From NCBI GenBank assembly GCA_016873295.1, contig VGXM01000001.1, positions 62,001-126,000 of the forward strand: a stretch of 64,000 bases of DNA, in the 5' to 3' direction. The notes under the pieces are model-generated. The model was not told the DNA's origin. It did not search any database and saw nothing but the letters and a program-made list of their open reading frames with translations. Shown here in pieces: positions 32,842 to 43,112 of this stretch. The DNA comes from Phycisphaerae bacterium (lineage in GTDB: Bacteria; Planctomycetota; Phycisphaerae; Phycisphaerales; UBA1924). How positions within the stretch are numbered: the first letter of the stretch is position 1; each line of letters starts with the position of its first letter. The translations under genes were made by a program, and so were the position numbers.

Positions 32842-33729
32842 CTACTTGCCCGCGCGTTCGGTCGCCGGCAGGGTGGGCGACCCGTGGGAGGCGGGGAGCA
32901 ATCGCTCCGGCACGAGCACGCCCCCGGTCACGACGAATCGCAGCGCCTCGTCGAGGGAGATGGGGATGTCGATCACGTCGGCCTCGGGCACGGTGAGGGT
33001 GAAGCCGGTGAAGGGGGTCGGGGTGTTGGGCACGAAGACCGTGACGGAGGGGCGACCGACGGCGTCGCGCGCGACGGTCATGGCCGGGCCCGTGACGAAC
33101 GCGATGACCCATTGGCCCTCACGGGGGAACTGGATGAGGACAACGCGCTTGAAGGCCAGGGGGCGCTCGCCGATCACCAGATCGACCAGTTGCTTGACGT
33201 GGGGGTAGACCTGCTTGAACCCCGGGATGCGCGAGATCACCCGCTCCAGGCGCTGGTAGAACTTGCGCCCGATGAGCCCGCCGACCATGGCGCCGGCGAC
33301 GTAGAGCAGCACGATCGCCGCCAGCAGCCCGGAGGCCTGCAGGTACCACGCCTGGCGCCAGACCTTGGCAAAGGCGCGGGCGCGGAGCTCGGTCCTGACG
33401 GCGGGGTCGGGCAAGCCCTTGAGCGCCCCGCCCTCGGTTCGGCCCCCCTTGGCGTCGGCGAGGGCCTCCGGGGTGACCACGTACCACGCGGGGTGGTAGG
33501 CGTCGGGAACGACGGGCATGGCGTGGACCACGCCCTGCCGGATCAGGCGATTGATGGGCTCGGCGACGTTGTTGTAGACGAAGACCGAGGCCATCCACAG
33601 GATCCACACGGTGAGGATCGAAGGGAGGAGCACGGCCAGGCCGCGGAGCACGAACCGCACGAATGGCCCGCGCTGGCGCGTGGGAGCGGAGCGGATGGGG
33701 GCTTCGGCGCCGTGGTCCTGGGGCGACAT
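32842..33729 (-). CDS. DUF502 family membrane protein
   Basis: A 295-aa protein with two transmembrane segments: FVLRGLAVLLPSILTVWILW near the N-terminus and AWYLQASGLLAAIVLLYVAG in the middle. The family motifs are IPGFKQVYPHVKQLVDLVIG and VVLIQFPREGQWVIAFVTG, ending VFVPNTPTPFTGFTLTVPEA and DIPISLDEALRFVVTGG. Function is unknown; homologues occur widely and are even found in plants (LIKE-COV). The insertion between the helices (residues about 70-140) is longer than usual. It is followed after 165 bp by hpf. Confidence 0.85.
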   Translation of the reverse strand: MSPQDHGAEAPIRSAPTRQRGPFVRFVLRGLAVLLPSILTVWILWMASVFVYNNVAEPINRLIRQGVVHAMPVVPDAYHPAWYVVTPEALADAKGGRTEGGALKGLPDPAVRTELRARAFAKVWRQAWYLQASGLLAAIVLLYVAGAMVGGLIGRKFYQRLERVISRIPGFKQVYPHVKQLVDLVIGERPLAFKRVVLIQFPREGQWVIAFVTGPAMTVARDAVGRPSVTVFVPNTPTPFTGFTLTVPEADVIDIPISLDEALRFVVTGGVLVPERLLPASHGSPTLPATERAGK

Positions 33730-33802
33730 GGGTCCATCCTTCGCCGCTGCCGGGCGGGGCGATGGGCGCCGCCGCGCACGGGGAACCGGGTTCTGCCAGC
33801 GC

Positions 33803-33836
33803 CAAAGAAGAAGGGGGCGTGCCTCGTGCACGCCCC
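33803..33836 (-). terminator. Rho-independent terminator of tRNA-Ile
   Basis: On the minus strand GGGGCGTGC-ACGAG-GCACGCCCC forms a perfect 9-bp stem with a 5-nt loop, followed by CTTCTTCTTT. It begins 7 bp after the 3' end of the tRNA. Confidence 0.85.
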
Positions 33837-33843
33837 TCGCGAA

Positions 33844-33917
33844 TGGGCCTGGGCAGACTCGAACTGCCGACCTCACCCTTATCAGGGGTGCGCTCTAGCC
33901 AACTGAGCTACAAGCCC
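33844..33917 (-). tRNA. tRNA-Ile (anticodon GAT)
   Basis: 74 nt without an encoded CCA. The acceptor stem pairs GGGCTTG with CAGGCCC (one G-T), discriminator A. The D arm is AGCTCAGTTGGCTAGAGC, the anticodon arm CACCC-CTGATAA-GGGTG, and the T arm GGCAG-TTCGAGT-CTGCC. Anticodon GAT reads ATC/ATT. A terminator hairpin follows closely and no other tRNA is adjacent. Confidence 0.97.
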
Positions 33918-34253
33918 GCGGCCGCCCGCGGCGGGGGGGAGTATAGCCCCGGCCGATCCCTGCGCGTCCCCGCCGCCATCCCGTGCCGCCCCTTGGTCGT
34001 CGGGCGACGGGCGGGTCAGCGGACCCGGTAAACCCCTGAATCCAGATGCCATGCGTAGGGTCAACACTCTATTTCAGGACAGCTGGGTACTGATCGTCGC
34101 GCAGGGTTTGCGGGTATTCAGTAGCGTCCCCGCCGTCTTGGGAGCGACGGTCGCCACGTGGGGTGTTCGCGCGGTTGCTGATCGACAGCGCCTCCCGAGA
34201 TGGCAGTGGGCACCCCGGCGCTGGCGCGGCGTCGGGTCGTTGAAACGGAATCC
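33918..34253. other. Intergenic region between tRNA-Ile and the subtilase gene
   Basis: 336 bp holding the promoters of the divergent tRNA and protease genes. I see no gene, tandem repeat or recognisable dispersed element in it. Confidence 0.6.
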
Positions 34254-36095
34254 ATGGCAATCTCGGTCCGGCTTGTGGGCAATGGGGCGGTGGTTCTGGT
34301 GGCTCTGGTGTGTGGGGTGGCGTGGGCCGATCCGCCGGGGCCCGCGCGTCTGCTCGTCAGGCCCTTCTCGGCGCCGGAGCTGGTCGGGCGGGGCGTGGCG
34401 CCGGAGGGCGCGGCGCAGCGGCACGCGGCCGCGGTGGCGCGCGTCAGCCCGCGGGCGGTCAAGCGGGTCGACCCGGTCGGGCTGATCGTGCTGACCCCTC
34501 CGCCGGGGCAGGACCCGGGCGCGTACGCCGAATCGCTGCGCGCCACGGGCGACTACGCCTACGTCGAGCCCGATCCGGTGCTGGACCCGATCACCTCGCC
34601 CAACGACCCGCTGTTCGGGAGCCAGTGGCACCACCAGCGGATCGCCAGCCCGTCGGCGTGGGCGCGGAGCGTGGGCGCGCGCTCGGTCACGATCGCGCTG
34701 GTGGACACAGGGGTGGACCTCTCGCACCCAGACCTGGCGGGGGCCTTGGTCCCGGGCTTCAACTCGGAGAGCATGCTGGCCCAGGGGCAGGGGGGCGACG
34801 TCTCCGACGTCAACGGTCACGGGACGGCGACGGCGGGGGTGGCCGCGGGGATCGGGAACAACGGCGTGGGCGTGGCGGGCGTGGCGTGGAACGTGAACCT
34901 CATGCCCATCCGCGCGACGAGTCGCACGAGCGGCGGGGCGTACCTCTCGGACATCCTGTACGGCGCGAGCTGGGCGGCGGCCAACGGGGCCCGCGTCGTC
35001 AGCGTGAGCTACGAGGGGTGCGGCTACCAGGCGGTGCAGGACCTGGGCTGGGCCATGCGCTGGCAGAACTCGCTGTTGGTCTGGGGCGCGGGGAACTCGG
35101 CGACCCGCCTGACCAACAACTGGACGGACGTGACGATCGTGTCGGGGACCACGGCGCACGACGGGCTGTGGCCCTCGTCGAACTTCGGACCGGCGATCGA
35201 CCTGGCGGCGCCGGCGGTGAACATCGTCACGACGGCGCGGGGTGGGGGGTATGCGTCACGCGAGGGCACGAGCTTCGCCGCGCCCATCGTCGCGGGGCTG
35301 GCGGCCCTGGTCATCTCGGCCAATCCGACGCTGAACGCGAACCAGGTCGAGCAGCGGCTGATCGCGACGGCGACGGACCTGGGGCCTCCGGGTTGGGACG
35401 AGTCGTTCGGGCACGGGCTGGTCAACGCCGGCGGGGCGCTCGGCGGCTCGCCCCCGGCGGTGACGGTGGCGCCGGACCTGGTCAAGGGCGGGCGCCGCAG
35501 CGGCGTCGCGGCGAGGGTCTACGAGACCGGGCCGCTCGTCCGCCTGCCGGACCTGGCACAACTGGCGCCCGATTCGACGCTCGAGCTCGAAGCGCTCGAC
35601 GTTCCCACCACCACGGGTCCGTTCGGGCCCTCGGGCCTGTACGACGGGTTCGCGGCGTCGCTCACCGCGTGCGTGCGCGTCCCGGTGGGCGGGGCCTACA
35701 CGCTCTACCTCACCTCGGACGACGGCTCGATGCTGTGGATCGGCGGTGTCCGGACGATCGACCACGACGGCGTGCACGCGGCGAGCGAGCGCAGCGCCAC
35801 CGTGAATCTCCTGAGCGGGTGGTACTCGCTCCGCGTCGACTACTTCGAGGTGTCGGGACCGGCGACGCTGCGGCTCGAGGTCGCGGGCCCGGGGCTGGCC
35901 CGCCAGGTGCTGCCGGCGTCGTGGGCGTCGCACGACGAGCCCGCGGGCGACCTGAACGGCGACGACTCCGTCGACTTCGTCGACCTGCTGACGTTCCTGA
36001 CGTGGTACAACTCCTGGAACTCGCGGGCGGACCTGACGGGCGACGAGGTGATCGACTTCCAGGACTTCCTGGCGCTGCTGCGGTACTTCTCGTGA
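34254..36095 (+). CDS. Secreted subtilisin-like serine protease with PA14-like and dockerin-like domains
   Basis: A 613-aa protein. The signal peptide ends near VCGVAWA (residue 25). A pro-region follows to about 115, then an S8 peptidase domain with the triad Asp151 (IALVDTGVDLSHPD), His189 (NGHGTATAGVAAG) and Ser340 (REGTSFAAPIVAG), plus the oxyanion Asn in WGAGNS. Residues about 430-540 resemble a PA14/GLEYA beta domain (GGAYTLYLTSDDGSMLWIGG). The last 60 residues contain two calcium-loop-like repeats, DLNGDDSVDFVDLLTFLTWY and DLTGDEVIDFQDFLALLRYF, similar to type I dockerins and typical of planctomycete exported proteins. I start at the second in-frame ATG, where the signal peptide begins. 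Confidence 0.92.
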   Translation: MAISVRLVGNGAVVLVALVCGVAWADPPGPARLLVRPFSAPELVGRGVAPEGAAQRHAAAVARVSPRAVKRVDPVGLIVLTPPPGQDPGAYAESLRATGDYAYVEPDPVLDPITSPNDPLFGSQWHHQRIASPSAWARSVGARSVTIALVDTGVDLSHPDLAGALVPGFNSESMLAQGQGGDVSDVNGHGTATAGVAAGIGNNGVGVAGVAWNVNLMPIRATSRTSGGAYLSDILYGASWAAANGARVVSVSYEGCGYQAVQDLGWAMRWQNSLLVWGAGNSATRLTNNWTDVTIVSGTTAHDGLWPSSNFGPAIDLAAPAVNIVTTARGGGYASREGTSFAAPIVAGLAALVISANPTLNANQVEQRLIATATDLGPPGWDESFGHGLVNAGGALGGSPPAVTVAPDLVKGGRRSGVAARVYETGPLVRLPDLAQLAPDSTLELEALDVPTTTGPFGPSGLYDGFAASLTACVRVPVGGAYTLYLTSDDGSMLWIGGVRTIDHDGVHAASERSATVNLLSGWYSLRVDYFEVSGPATLRLEVAGPGLARQVLPASWASHDEPAGDLNGDDSVDFVDLLTFLTWYNSWNSRADLTGDEVIDFQDFLALLRYFS

Positions 36096-36101
36096 CGGGC
36101 G

Positions 36102-36455
36102 TCAGGTGCGGCGCAGCTCCTCGGCGTCGAGGCGGCGGCGCTCGGCCTGTCGGTAGCGGGCGAGCGTGACGGGGAGGAGCCCGCCCATGACCGCCGTCGC
36201 GATGAAGCCGACGAGGAGAAGCGGGTAGTAGACGTGGTAGGGCTGACCGGTCACGACGGCCACGACGCCGGAGGCGAGCGTCGCCGCGCCGAGCCCGGTG
36301 AATCCGACCTGGGCCCCGAGGATGGGGCCCTTGCACTTTCCTTTGGGCGCAAGGGCGCCGATCGCGGCGCCCAGCGTGCCGCCGACAACGCCCGCGATCC
36401 CGCCCGCGATGCCTCCGATCAGTCCTGCCGTCTGCGGGTCCCACCATGGGGTCAT
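36102..36455 (-). CDS. Small membrane protein in a regulator operon
   Basis: A 117-aa protein with four hydrophobic stretches (GLIGGIAGGIAGVVGGTLGA, VGFTGLGAATLASGVVAVV, YYPLLLVGFIATAVMGG). Glycine zippers occur in the first helix, and a basic cytoplasmic tail ends RQAERRRLDAEELRRT. No family is recognised. Its ATG overlaps the stop of the DUF2089-type gene by 4 bp. Such pairs in other bacteria have been noted as regulator plus small membrane protein, but function is unknown. It converges with the subtilase gene, with 6 bp between stops. Confidence 0.72.
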   Translation of the reverse strand: MTPWWDPQTAGLIGGIAGGIAGVVGGTLGAAIGALAPKGKCKGPILGAQVGFTGLGAATLASGVVAVVTGQPYHVYYPLLLVGFIATAVMGGLLPVTLARYRQAERRRLDAEELRRT

Positions 36456-36814
36456 GAGGAGCCTCCTTCGCGTGTCCGCACGAGGTCGCGCACGGCCCGT
36501 GCGGCGCCGGGGGTGATCTCGCCGCGCTCCGTGAGCGCGGCGAGGAGTTCCGAGATCGGGTCGGGCTTGCGCCCCTGGGCGGCGTCGCAGACCCGCTCGA
36601 TGAGACGGTCGAGGCGGCTCCGGATCGTGGGGTAGCTCACGCGGTAGGCCCGGGCCAACTCCTTGAGGGAGCCGGAGACCAGCACGAACTCGACGATGAA
36701 GTCGAGGTCCTCGCGGGGCAGGCGGGCGAGCGGGTGGCTCTTGAGGTGGTCGCCGGGCGCCGCCGCGCTCGGCTGGCCCTGATCTGCGGCGGGCTTTATC
36801 GAATCAACGGTCAT
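36452..36814 (-). CDS. DUF2089-type small regulator with helix-turn-helix
   Basis: A 120-aa protein: LARLPREDLDFIVEFVLVSG, then SLKELARAYRVSYPTIRSRL-DRLIERV, a clear helix-turn-helix. The C-terminal part is KPDPISELLAALTERGEITP-GAARAVRDL. This matches the DUF2089 family of presumed transcription factors. I prefer ATG over a TTG three codons earlier. The following small membrane protein overlaps it by 4 bp. An inverted repeat covering the start codon and promoter suggests autoregulation. Confidence 0.82.
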   Translation of the reverse strand: MTVDSIKPAADQGQPSAAAPGDHLKSHPLARLPREDLDFIVEFVLVSGSLKELARAYRVSYPTIRSRLDRLIERVCDAAQGRKPDPISELLAALTERGEITPGAARAVRDLVRTREGGSS

Positions 36815-36851
36815 GCTCAACAAAAGATATCGTCCAGTTGAGCAAATTCAA
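36814..36851 (-). promoter_or_regulatory. Promoter and inverted-repeat operator of the DUF2089 operon
   Basis: An AT-rich island in GC-rich DNA. On the minus strand TTGAAT (36846-36851) and TATCTT (36824-36829) are 16 bp apart, a plausible sigma-70 pair. An 8-bp perfect inverted repeat, TGCTCAAC (36814-36821) and GTTGAGCA (36837-36844), overlaps the spacer and the start codon, as expected for an operator. Transcription would begin only a few bases before the ATG. Confidence 0.5.
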
Positions 36852-36935
36852 ACGATGGTTTTATTTTATTCAGAGATCCGCATGATGTTCGTATTTTGAA
36901 CGGTTGACAAGCGGGGCGTATGGGTTGCTCACCGG

Positions 36936-38168
36936 TCAGCCGCCGGGCTGGCCGGCGGCCGGTCCCTTGGGTGCGGGGGGAGCGGCGAGCCAGGTGTGCA
37001 GCGCCTCGCGGGCCTCGGGCGAGAGGCGGTCGTCGTGCTCGGCGTGGAAGCGGACGATCTCGATCATCTCGGGCGTGGCGGCTTCGCGGGGGTGGTGGTC
37101 GGCGAAGCTCGTCGGGTCGGTGGTTCGGGGGCCGAGGTTGCCGGCTCCTCCGAGGGCACGCCAGCTCTTGTCGAGGAAGAGGGTCCGGACCCAGGGGCGC
37201 GTGGCGGCCCCGGCGTTGAGGGCGGCGTGGATGGCGGGGATGGGGGGCTCTGTCTCGCGGTAGGCCAGGCGGGGCGGGGGGTCCCATACAGGCGGGAAGG
37301 CGTCTCGATCGAACCGCGACATGTACGCCATGCCGGCGGAGGGGTCGTCGCGGAGCAGGCGCGTGGCTTCGAAGCGGCGGTGCTGGGCGGGCTGGAAGAG
37401 GGCGAGGAGGGCGGCGAAGCCCGCGAACGCCGCGGTCACCGCGACCACGACGCCATGCGAGACGGCGGCGGCGCTGGGCGTCACGCGCCAGCCCCCCTTG
37501 AGGCGAACGGCGGCGACGATGGCGCCGATGAGCAGGACCGGGCTGAGCAGCACGGCGAAGAAGGCGACCATGAAGTTGATGGCGGCGAGGGCCTGTTCCT
37601 CGGGCGCGTGCTGCATGCCGCCCATGAAGTCGACGACCGGGGCGGGCGACGCGGCCACCGCGGCGATCAGCACGGCGTCGGCGAAGAGCAGCACGAGGAA
37701 CAGGCAGCGGACGAACCCCGCGCCCCACAGCACCGACAGCACGCGCGTGATGAGCAGCACGCGCCAGAGCGAGACCAGCGCCAGCGTCCAGGCGTTGGCC
37801 CCGACCGCGTCGACGGGCGTCATGAAGTGCTCGTAGGGGATCGCGTAGACCCAGCCCATGGGCGCGGTGAGCCAGAACAGCCCCAGGAACGAGAGCAGGC
37901 CCGGCCAGAACCCGGGGCGGGCCAGGCGGCGGAGGGCGGCGGCCGCGAAGACCAGGGTGAAGAGGATCGTGGCGTTGAAGGCGGAGATGGCGAGGCCGTG
38001 GAGCAGCACCCAGGGCTCTCCCGGGAGCCAGGCGCCGTCGTGGTTGCGGGCCAGGCTCGCGGCGAGGACGAACAGGGCGCCGACCCAGAGGGCGTGGCGG
38101 GTGCCGGCGAGGCGTTCGATCGCGCCGCGATCGCCGCCCAGGAAGCGGGCCAGGTCACGGAGGTTCAC
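36936..38168 (-). CDS. Multi-pass membrane protein of unknown function
   Basis: A 410-aa protein with about six transmembrane helices, including ALWVGALFVLAASLA, AFNATILFTLVFAAAAL, GFVRCLFLVLLFADAVL, INFMVAFFAVLLSPVLLIGA and GVVVAVTAAFAGFAALLALF. It ends in a soluble domain of about 150 residues (MAYMSRFDRDAFPPVWDPPP, FHAEHDDRLSPEAREALHTW) that looks extracytoplasmic. No family is recognised. Its ATG overlaps the stop of the radical SAM gene by 4 bp, so the two are co-translated and probably cooperate. The TGA at its end lies about 120 bp from the DUF2089 operon promoter. Confidence 0.75.
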   Translation of the reverse strand: MNLRDLARFLGGDRGAIERLAGTRHALWVGALFVLAASLARNHDGAWLPGEPWVLLHGLAISAFNATILFTLVFAAAALRRLARPGFWPGLLSFLGLFWLTAPMGWVYAIPYEHFMTPVDAVGANAWTLALVSLWRVLLITRVLSVLWGAGFVRCLFLVLLFADAVLIAAVAASPAPVVDFMGGMQHAPEEQALAAINFMVAFFAVLLSPVLLIGAIVAAVRLKGGWRVTPSAAAVSHGVVVAVTAAFAGFAALLALFQPAQHRRFEATRLLRDDPSAGMAYMSRFDRDAFPPVWDPPPRLAYRETEPPIPAIHAALNAGAATRPWVRTLFLDKSWRALGGAGNLGPRTTDPTSFADHHPREAATPEMIEIVRFHAEHDDRLSPEAREALHTWLAAPPAPKGPAAGQPGG

Positions 38169-39472
38169 GGGGCGACACCCCGGCGGGCCCAGACGGAGCG
38201 GCGCAGGTCATGGCGACGGGCGGACGCCTGGGCGCTGAAGACGATCTTGACGAGGTTGTGGAACGCGGACTGGAGCTGGTCGGGCGAGAGCGGGTCGGGG
38301 CGGTGGACCACGTCGAAGAGTGTATAGGAGTCCCAGCCGCGATCGGGGAGGAGTCGGTCCTGATCGGCGAGTCGGCGGTGGAGGCGCGTGCCGGGGAAGG
38401 GCGTCAGAAGGGTGAGCTGCACGTCGGCGAGGGGGGCGTCGAGGAGGAAGTCGGCGAGGTGGGCGAGGGACTCCTCGTCCTCGCCGTCGGCCCCGACGAC
38501 GAAGCAGCCGATGACCGCGACGCCGACGTGGTGGATCGCTGCGACGGCGTCCATCATGCGGTCGATGCGGGCCTTCTTGGCGCCCATGCCGGCGAAGCGG
38601 GGCGAGAGCGATTCGAGGCCGACGAGGACCTGCACGCAGCCGGAGTCGGCGAGGCGATGGAGGAGGTCCGGGCGCTCGCCGATGCGCCAGTCGGCCTCGG
38701 TGAAGTAGCGGGCGCCCGAGGCGGCCAGCGCGTCGAGGAGGGGTGCCGGGTCGCGGCGTCCGGCGAAGGTGTTGTCGTCGGCCAGTTCGACGATGGGGCG
38801 GGGCGCGATGGCGCGGATCGCGTCGAGCTCGCGGGCGACGTGCTCGGCGGGCTTCTCGCGGAAGGGGCCGAGCAGGCGCGAGGCGGCGCAGAACTCGCAG
38901 GCCAGCGGGCAGCCGCGGGCGGTCTGGAGCGTGAAGCGCGGGCGGTCGCGGGGCGGGAGCAGGTCCCAGCGGGGCGGGCGCGACTCGGCGAGGTCGAAGG
39001 GACGCTCGGGTCGGTAGAGGGGGCGGAGGGAGCCGGCGGCGGCGTCGGCCAGGAGCGCGGGCCAGACCGGCTCGCCGTCGCCGGTGACCACGGCGTCGAA
39101 GTGCGGGGTGCAACCGTCCGGGCAGGCGGTGGCGTGCAGCCCGCCCAGCGCGGTGCGCACGCCCTCGGCGCGAAGGGATCGGGACAGGGCGATGGCCCGC
39201 GGGATGGAGGCGGTCAGGGCCGAGATCGCGACCAGCGCGGGCTTCTCGGCGAGGATCCGCTGGACCGCGGCGTCATCCGCGGCGGGGGCCTCGAGGATCG
39301 ATTGGGTCCAGCCCTCGGGGGTGTGGGCGGCGAGCGTGAGCGGGGCCAGGGCCGGGAGCGCGGCGATGGCCCGGGCCCGGTCGTGCAGGCCGGGCAAGGT
39401 CATGCCGAGCGCGAGCATCTCCGGCTCACGCACGCGGAAGCCGGACAGCGAGACAAGGGTGACGTGGGGCAC
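38165..39472 (-). CDS. B12-binding-type radical SAM protein
   Basis: A 435-aa protein. The N-terminal 130 residues form a cobalamin-binding-like Rossmann fold (KPALVAISALTASIPRAIAL, TALGGLHATACPD, VVTGDGEPVWPALL). The radical SAM core has CPLACEFC, then DNTFAGRRDPAPLLDALA, GCVQVLVGLESLSP and LLTPFPGTRLHRRL. The canonical DxHxxG cobalamin motif is not seen, so B12 may not be bound. Such proteins (BchE/HpnJ/P-methylase-like) modify lipids, tetrapyrroles or peptides. The substrate is unknown. It is the first gene of a two-gene unit with the membrane protein. Confidence 0.85.
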   Translation of the reverse strand: MPHVTLVSLSGFRVREPEMLALGMTLPGLHDRARAIAALPALAPLTLAAHTPEGWTQSILEAPAADDAAVQRILAEKPALVAISALTASIPRAIALSRSLRAEGVRTALGGLHATACPDGCTPHFDAVVTGDGEPVWPALLADAAAGSLRPLYRPERPFDLAESRPPRWDLLPPRDRPRFTLQTARGCPLACEFCAASRLLGPFREKPAEHVARELDAIRAIAPRPIVELADDNTFAGRRDPAPLLDALAASGARYFTEADWRIGERPDLLHRLADSGCVQVLVGLESLSPRFAGMGAKKARIDRMMDAVAAIHHVGVAVIGCFVVGADGEDEESLAHLADFLLDAPLADVQLTLLTPFPGTRLHRRLADQDRLLPDRGWDSYTLFDVVHRPDPLSPDQLQSAFHNLVKIVFSAQASARRHDLRRSVWARRGVAP

Positions 39473-39712
39473 GGCAGTTCATACGGGAGATGGGGGGTGG
39501 AGTTGCGGGGTGGGGGGGTGAGCAGTGAACGGCGAAGAGTGAACTGTGAACAGTAGAAGAGTGGGCATTGGGGTTGGGTGCGGGGGGTGTGCGGGGATAG
39601 GGTGGGGGTGGGCGTGGCGCGTGGGGAGATCCCGGGATTCGCGGGGGGAGCCGCTCATCCCGGGCGTGTGGCGCGGGCGCTTGAGGGGGGCCTGGATGGG
39701 AAGGCGCGGGGG

Positions 39713-41905
<2,193 letters not shown>

Positions 41906-42214
41906 GGTCGATCCCCTGTGCGGCGACTCCGGGCGCACGAGCGGGCCGGCGCCGGAGGGCCGACGCGCCGTCGGTGGCGCACCAACCCCTGATATCGGTC
42001 GCGGACCCGGCCCCCGAAACCCGCAGCGGACATTTCAACACCGCTCCGCCCCTTGGCTTATACGGACGGTGCGGCGATCGGATCGGCGGATTCCGCGCCG
42101 AGGGCCGCCCGGGGTCCGGGTTCCCCCGCGCCGGGCGACGCCGGGGGATCGGGTTCGTCCCTGGGTTCGCCCCGCGGGCCGCCCTCGTCGGGGCGCGGGG
42201 TACAGTCGCCCGCC
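41906..42214. other. Divergent intergenic region prkA/trmB
   Basis: 309 bp between divergent starts, presumably holding both promoters. I see no RNA gene, repeat unit or convincing promoter pair. Confidence 0.5.
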
Positions 42215-42994
42215 ATGGCGACGGACCTTGGACGGGGGCGTGAACTCGATCCCGCGCTGGGGCGCGTGGGCGTCGCGCCGCACGAGCTGCCGCCATTGCC
42301 CGACGCGGTCGTGACCGACCCTGGCGCCGGGCGGCTGGACCCTCGGGCCTGGTTCGCCGACCCGGGCCGGCCCCTGGAAGTCGAGGTCGGGACGGGCAAG
42401 GGGGGGTTCGTCCTGGCGCACGGGGGGGCGACCCCCGGCGTGAACGTGCTGGGGATCGAGCGCGAGGGGTCGATCTGGGCGTACGCCTCGGACCGCGTGC
42501 GTCGCCGGGGGCTCCCCAACGTGCGCATGCTGCACGCCGACGCGGTGGACTTCCTGCGCTGGCGCTGCCCGGATTCGTGCGTGCGCGTGCTGCATCTTTA
42601 CTACTCGGACCCGTGGCCCAAGCCCAAGCACCACAAGCACCGCGTGGTGCAGCACCGCTTCCTGGCGGAGGCCTGGCGCGTGCTGAGGCCGGGGGGCGAG
42701 CTCCGCGTCGCGACCGACCACGCGGCCCTGTGGGCCTGGTGCCGCGAGCGCTTCGCGGTGTGGACCGACGCGTCGGCGTACCGGGGCTGGTTCGAGGGCG
42801 GGCGGGCGGACCACGGGGGAGCGGTGTCGGAGTCGGCGTGCCCGGCGCCCGACGATCGGGCCCCGTTCGCGCTGGAGGCGTTCACGCCCCCCGACTGGGC
42901 CGAGGAGGGGGAGCTGCTCGGGACCAACTACGAGCGGAAGTTCCGTCGCGAGGCGGGTCACCACGCGTGCGTGTTGCGCAAGCGGGGCGTGTAG
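42215..42994 (+). CDS. trmB: tRNA (guanine-N7-)-methyltransferase
   Basis: A 259-aa Rossmann-fold methyltransferase that makes m7G46 in tRNA. Motifs: LEVEVGTGKGGFVLAHG (SAM site), VNVLGIEREGSIWAYASDRV, HLYYSDPWPKPKHHKHRVVQ (the TrmB hallmark PDPWPKxRHxKRR) and ELRVATDHAALWAWC. The last conserved motif is LLGTNYERKFRREAGHHACV. The N-terminal 45 residues are poorly conserved. The start ATG giving MATDLG is chosen because the longer frame upstream has no coding character. Confidence 0.94.
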   Translation: MATDLGRGRELDPALGRVGVAPHELPPLPDAVVTDPGAGRLDPRAWFADPGRPLEVEVGTGKGGFVLAHGGATPGVNVLGIEREGSIWAYASDRVRRRGLPNVRMLHADAVDFLRWRCPDSCVRVLHLYYSDPWPKPKHHKHRVVQHRFLAEAWRVLRPGGELRVATDHAALWAWCRERFAVWTDASAYRGWFEGGRADHGGAVSESACPAPDDRAPFALEAFTPPDWAEEGELLGTNYERKFRREAGHHACVLRKRGV

Positions 42995-43112
42995 GGGATG
43001 TGTTGGGGCGACGGGGGCGGGCCGCCGGCGCATCTAGAGTGACAGAGCGACCCCGAGCCGCTCCGCCCGGCCTCGGGTGTGACGGGGGCGGAACACACAG
43101 GAGGCTCTCCCG

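Noticed and set aside
39473-39712. A small gene or repeat in the gap between the radical SAM and prkA genes
   Set aside because: The stretch is G-rich with simple imperfect repetition (GTGAAC, GAAGAGTG); no frame has a start with ribosome site or a recognisable product.
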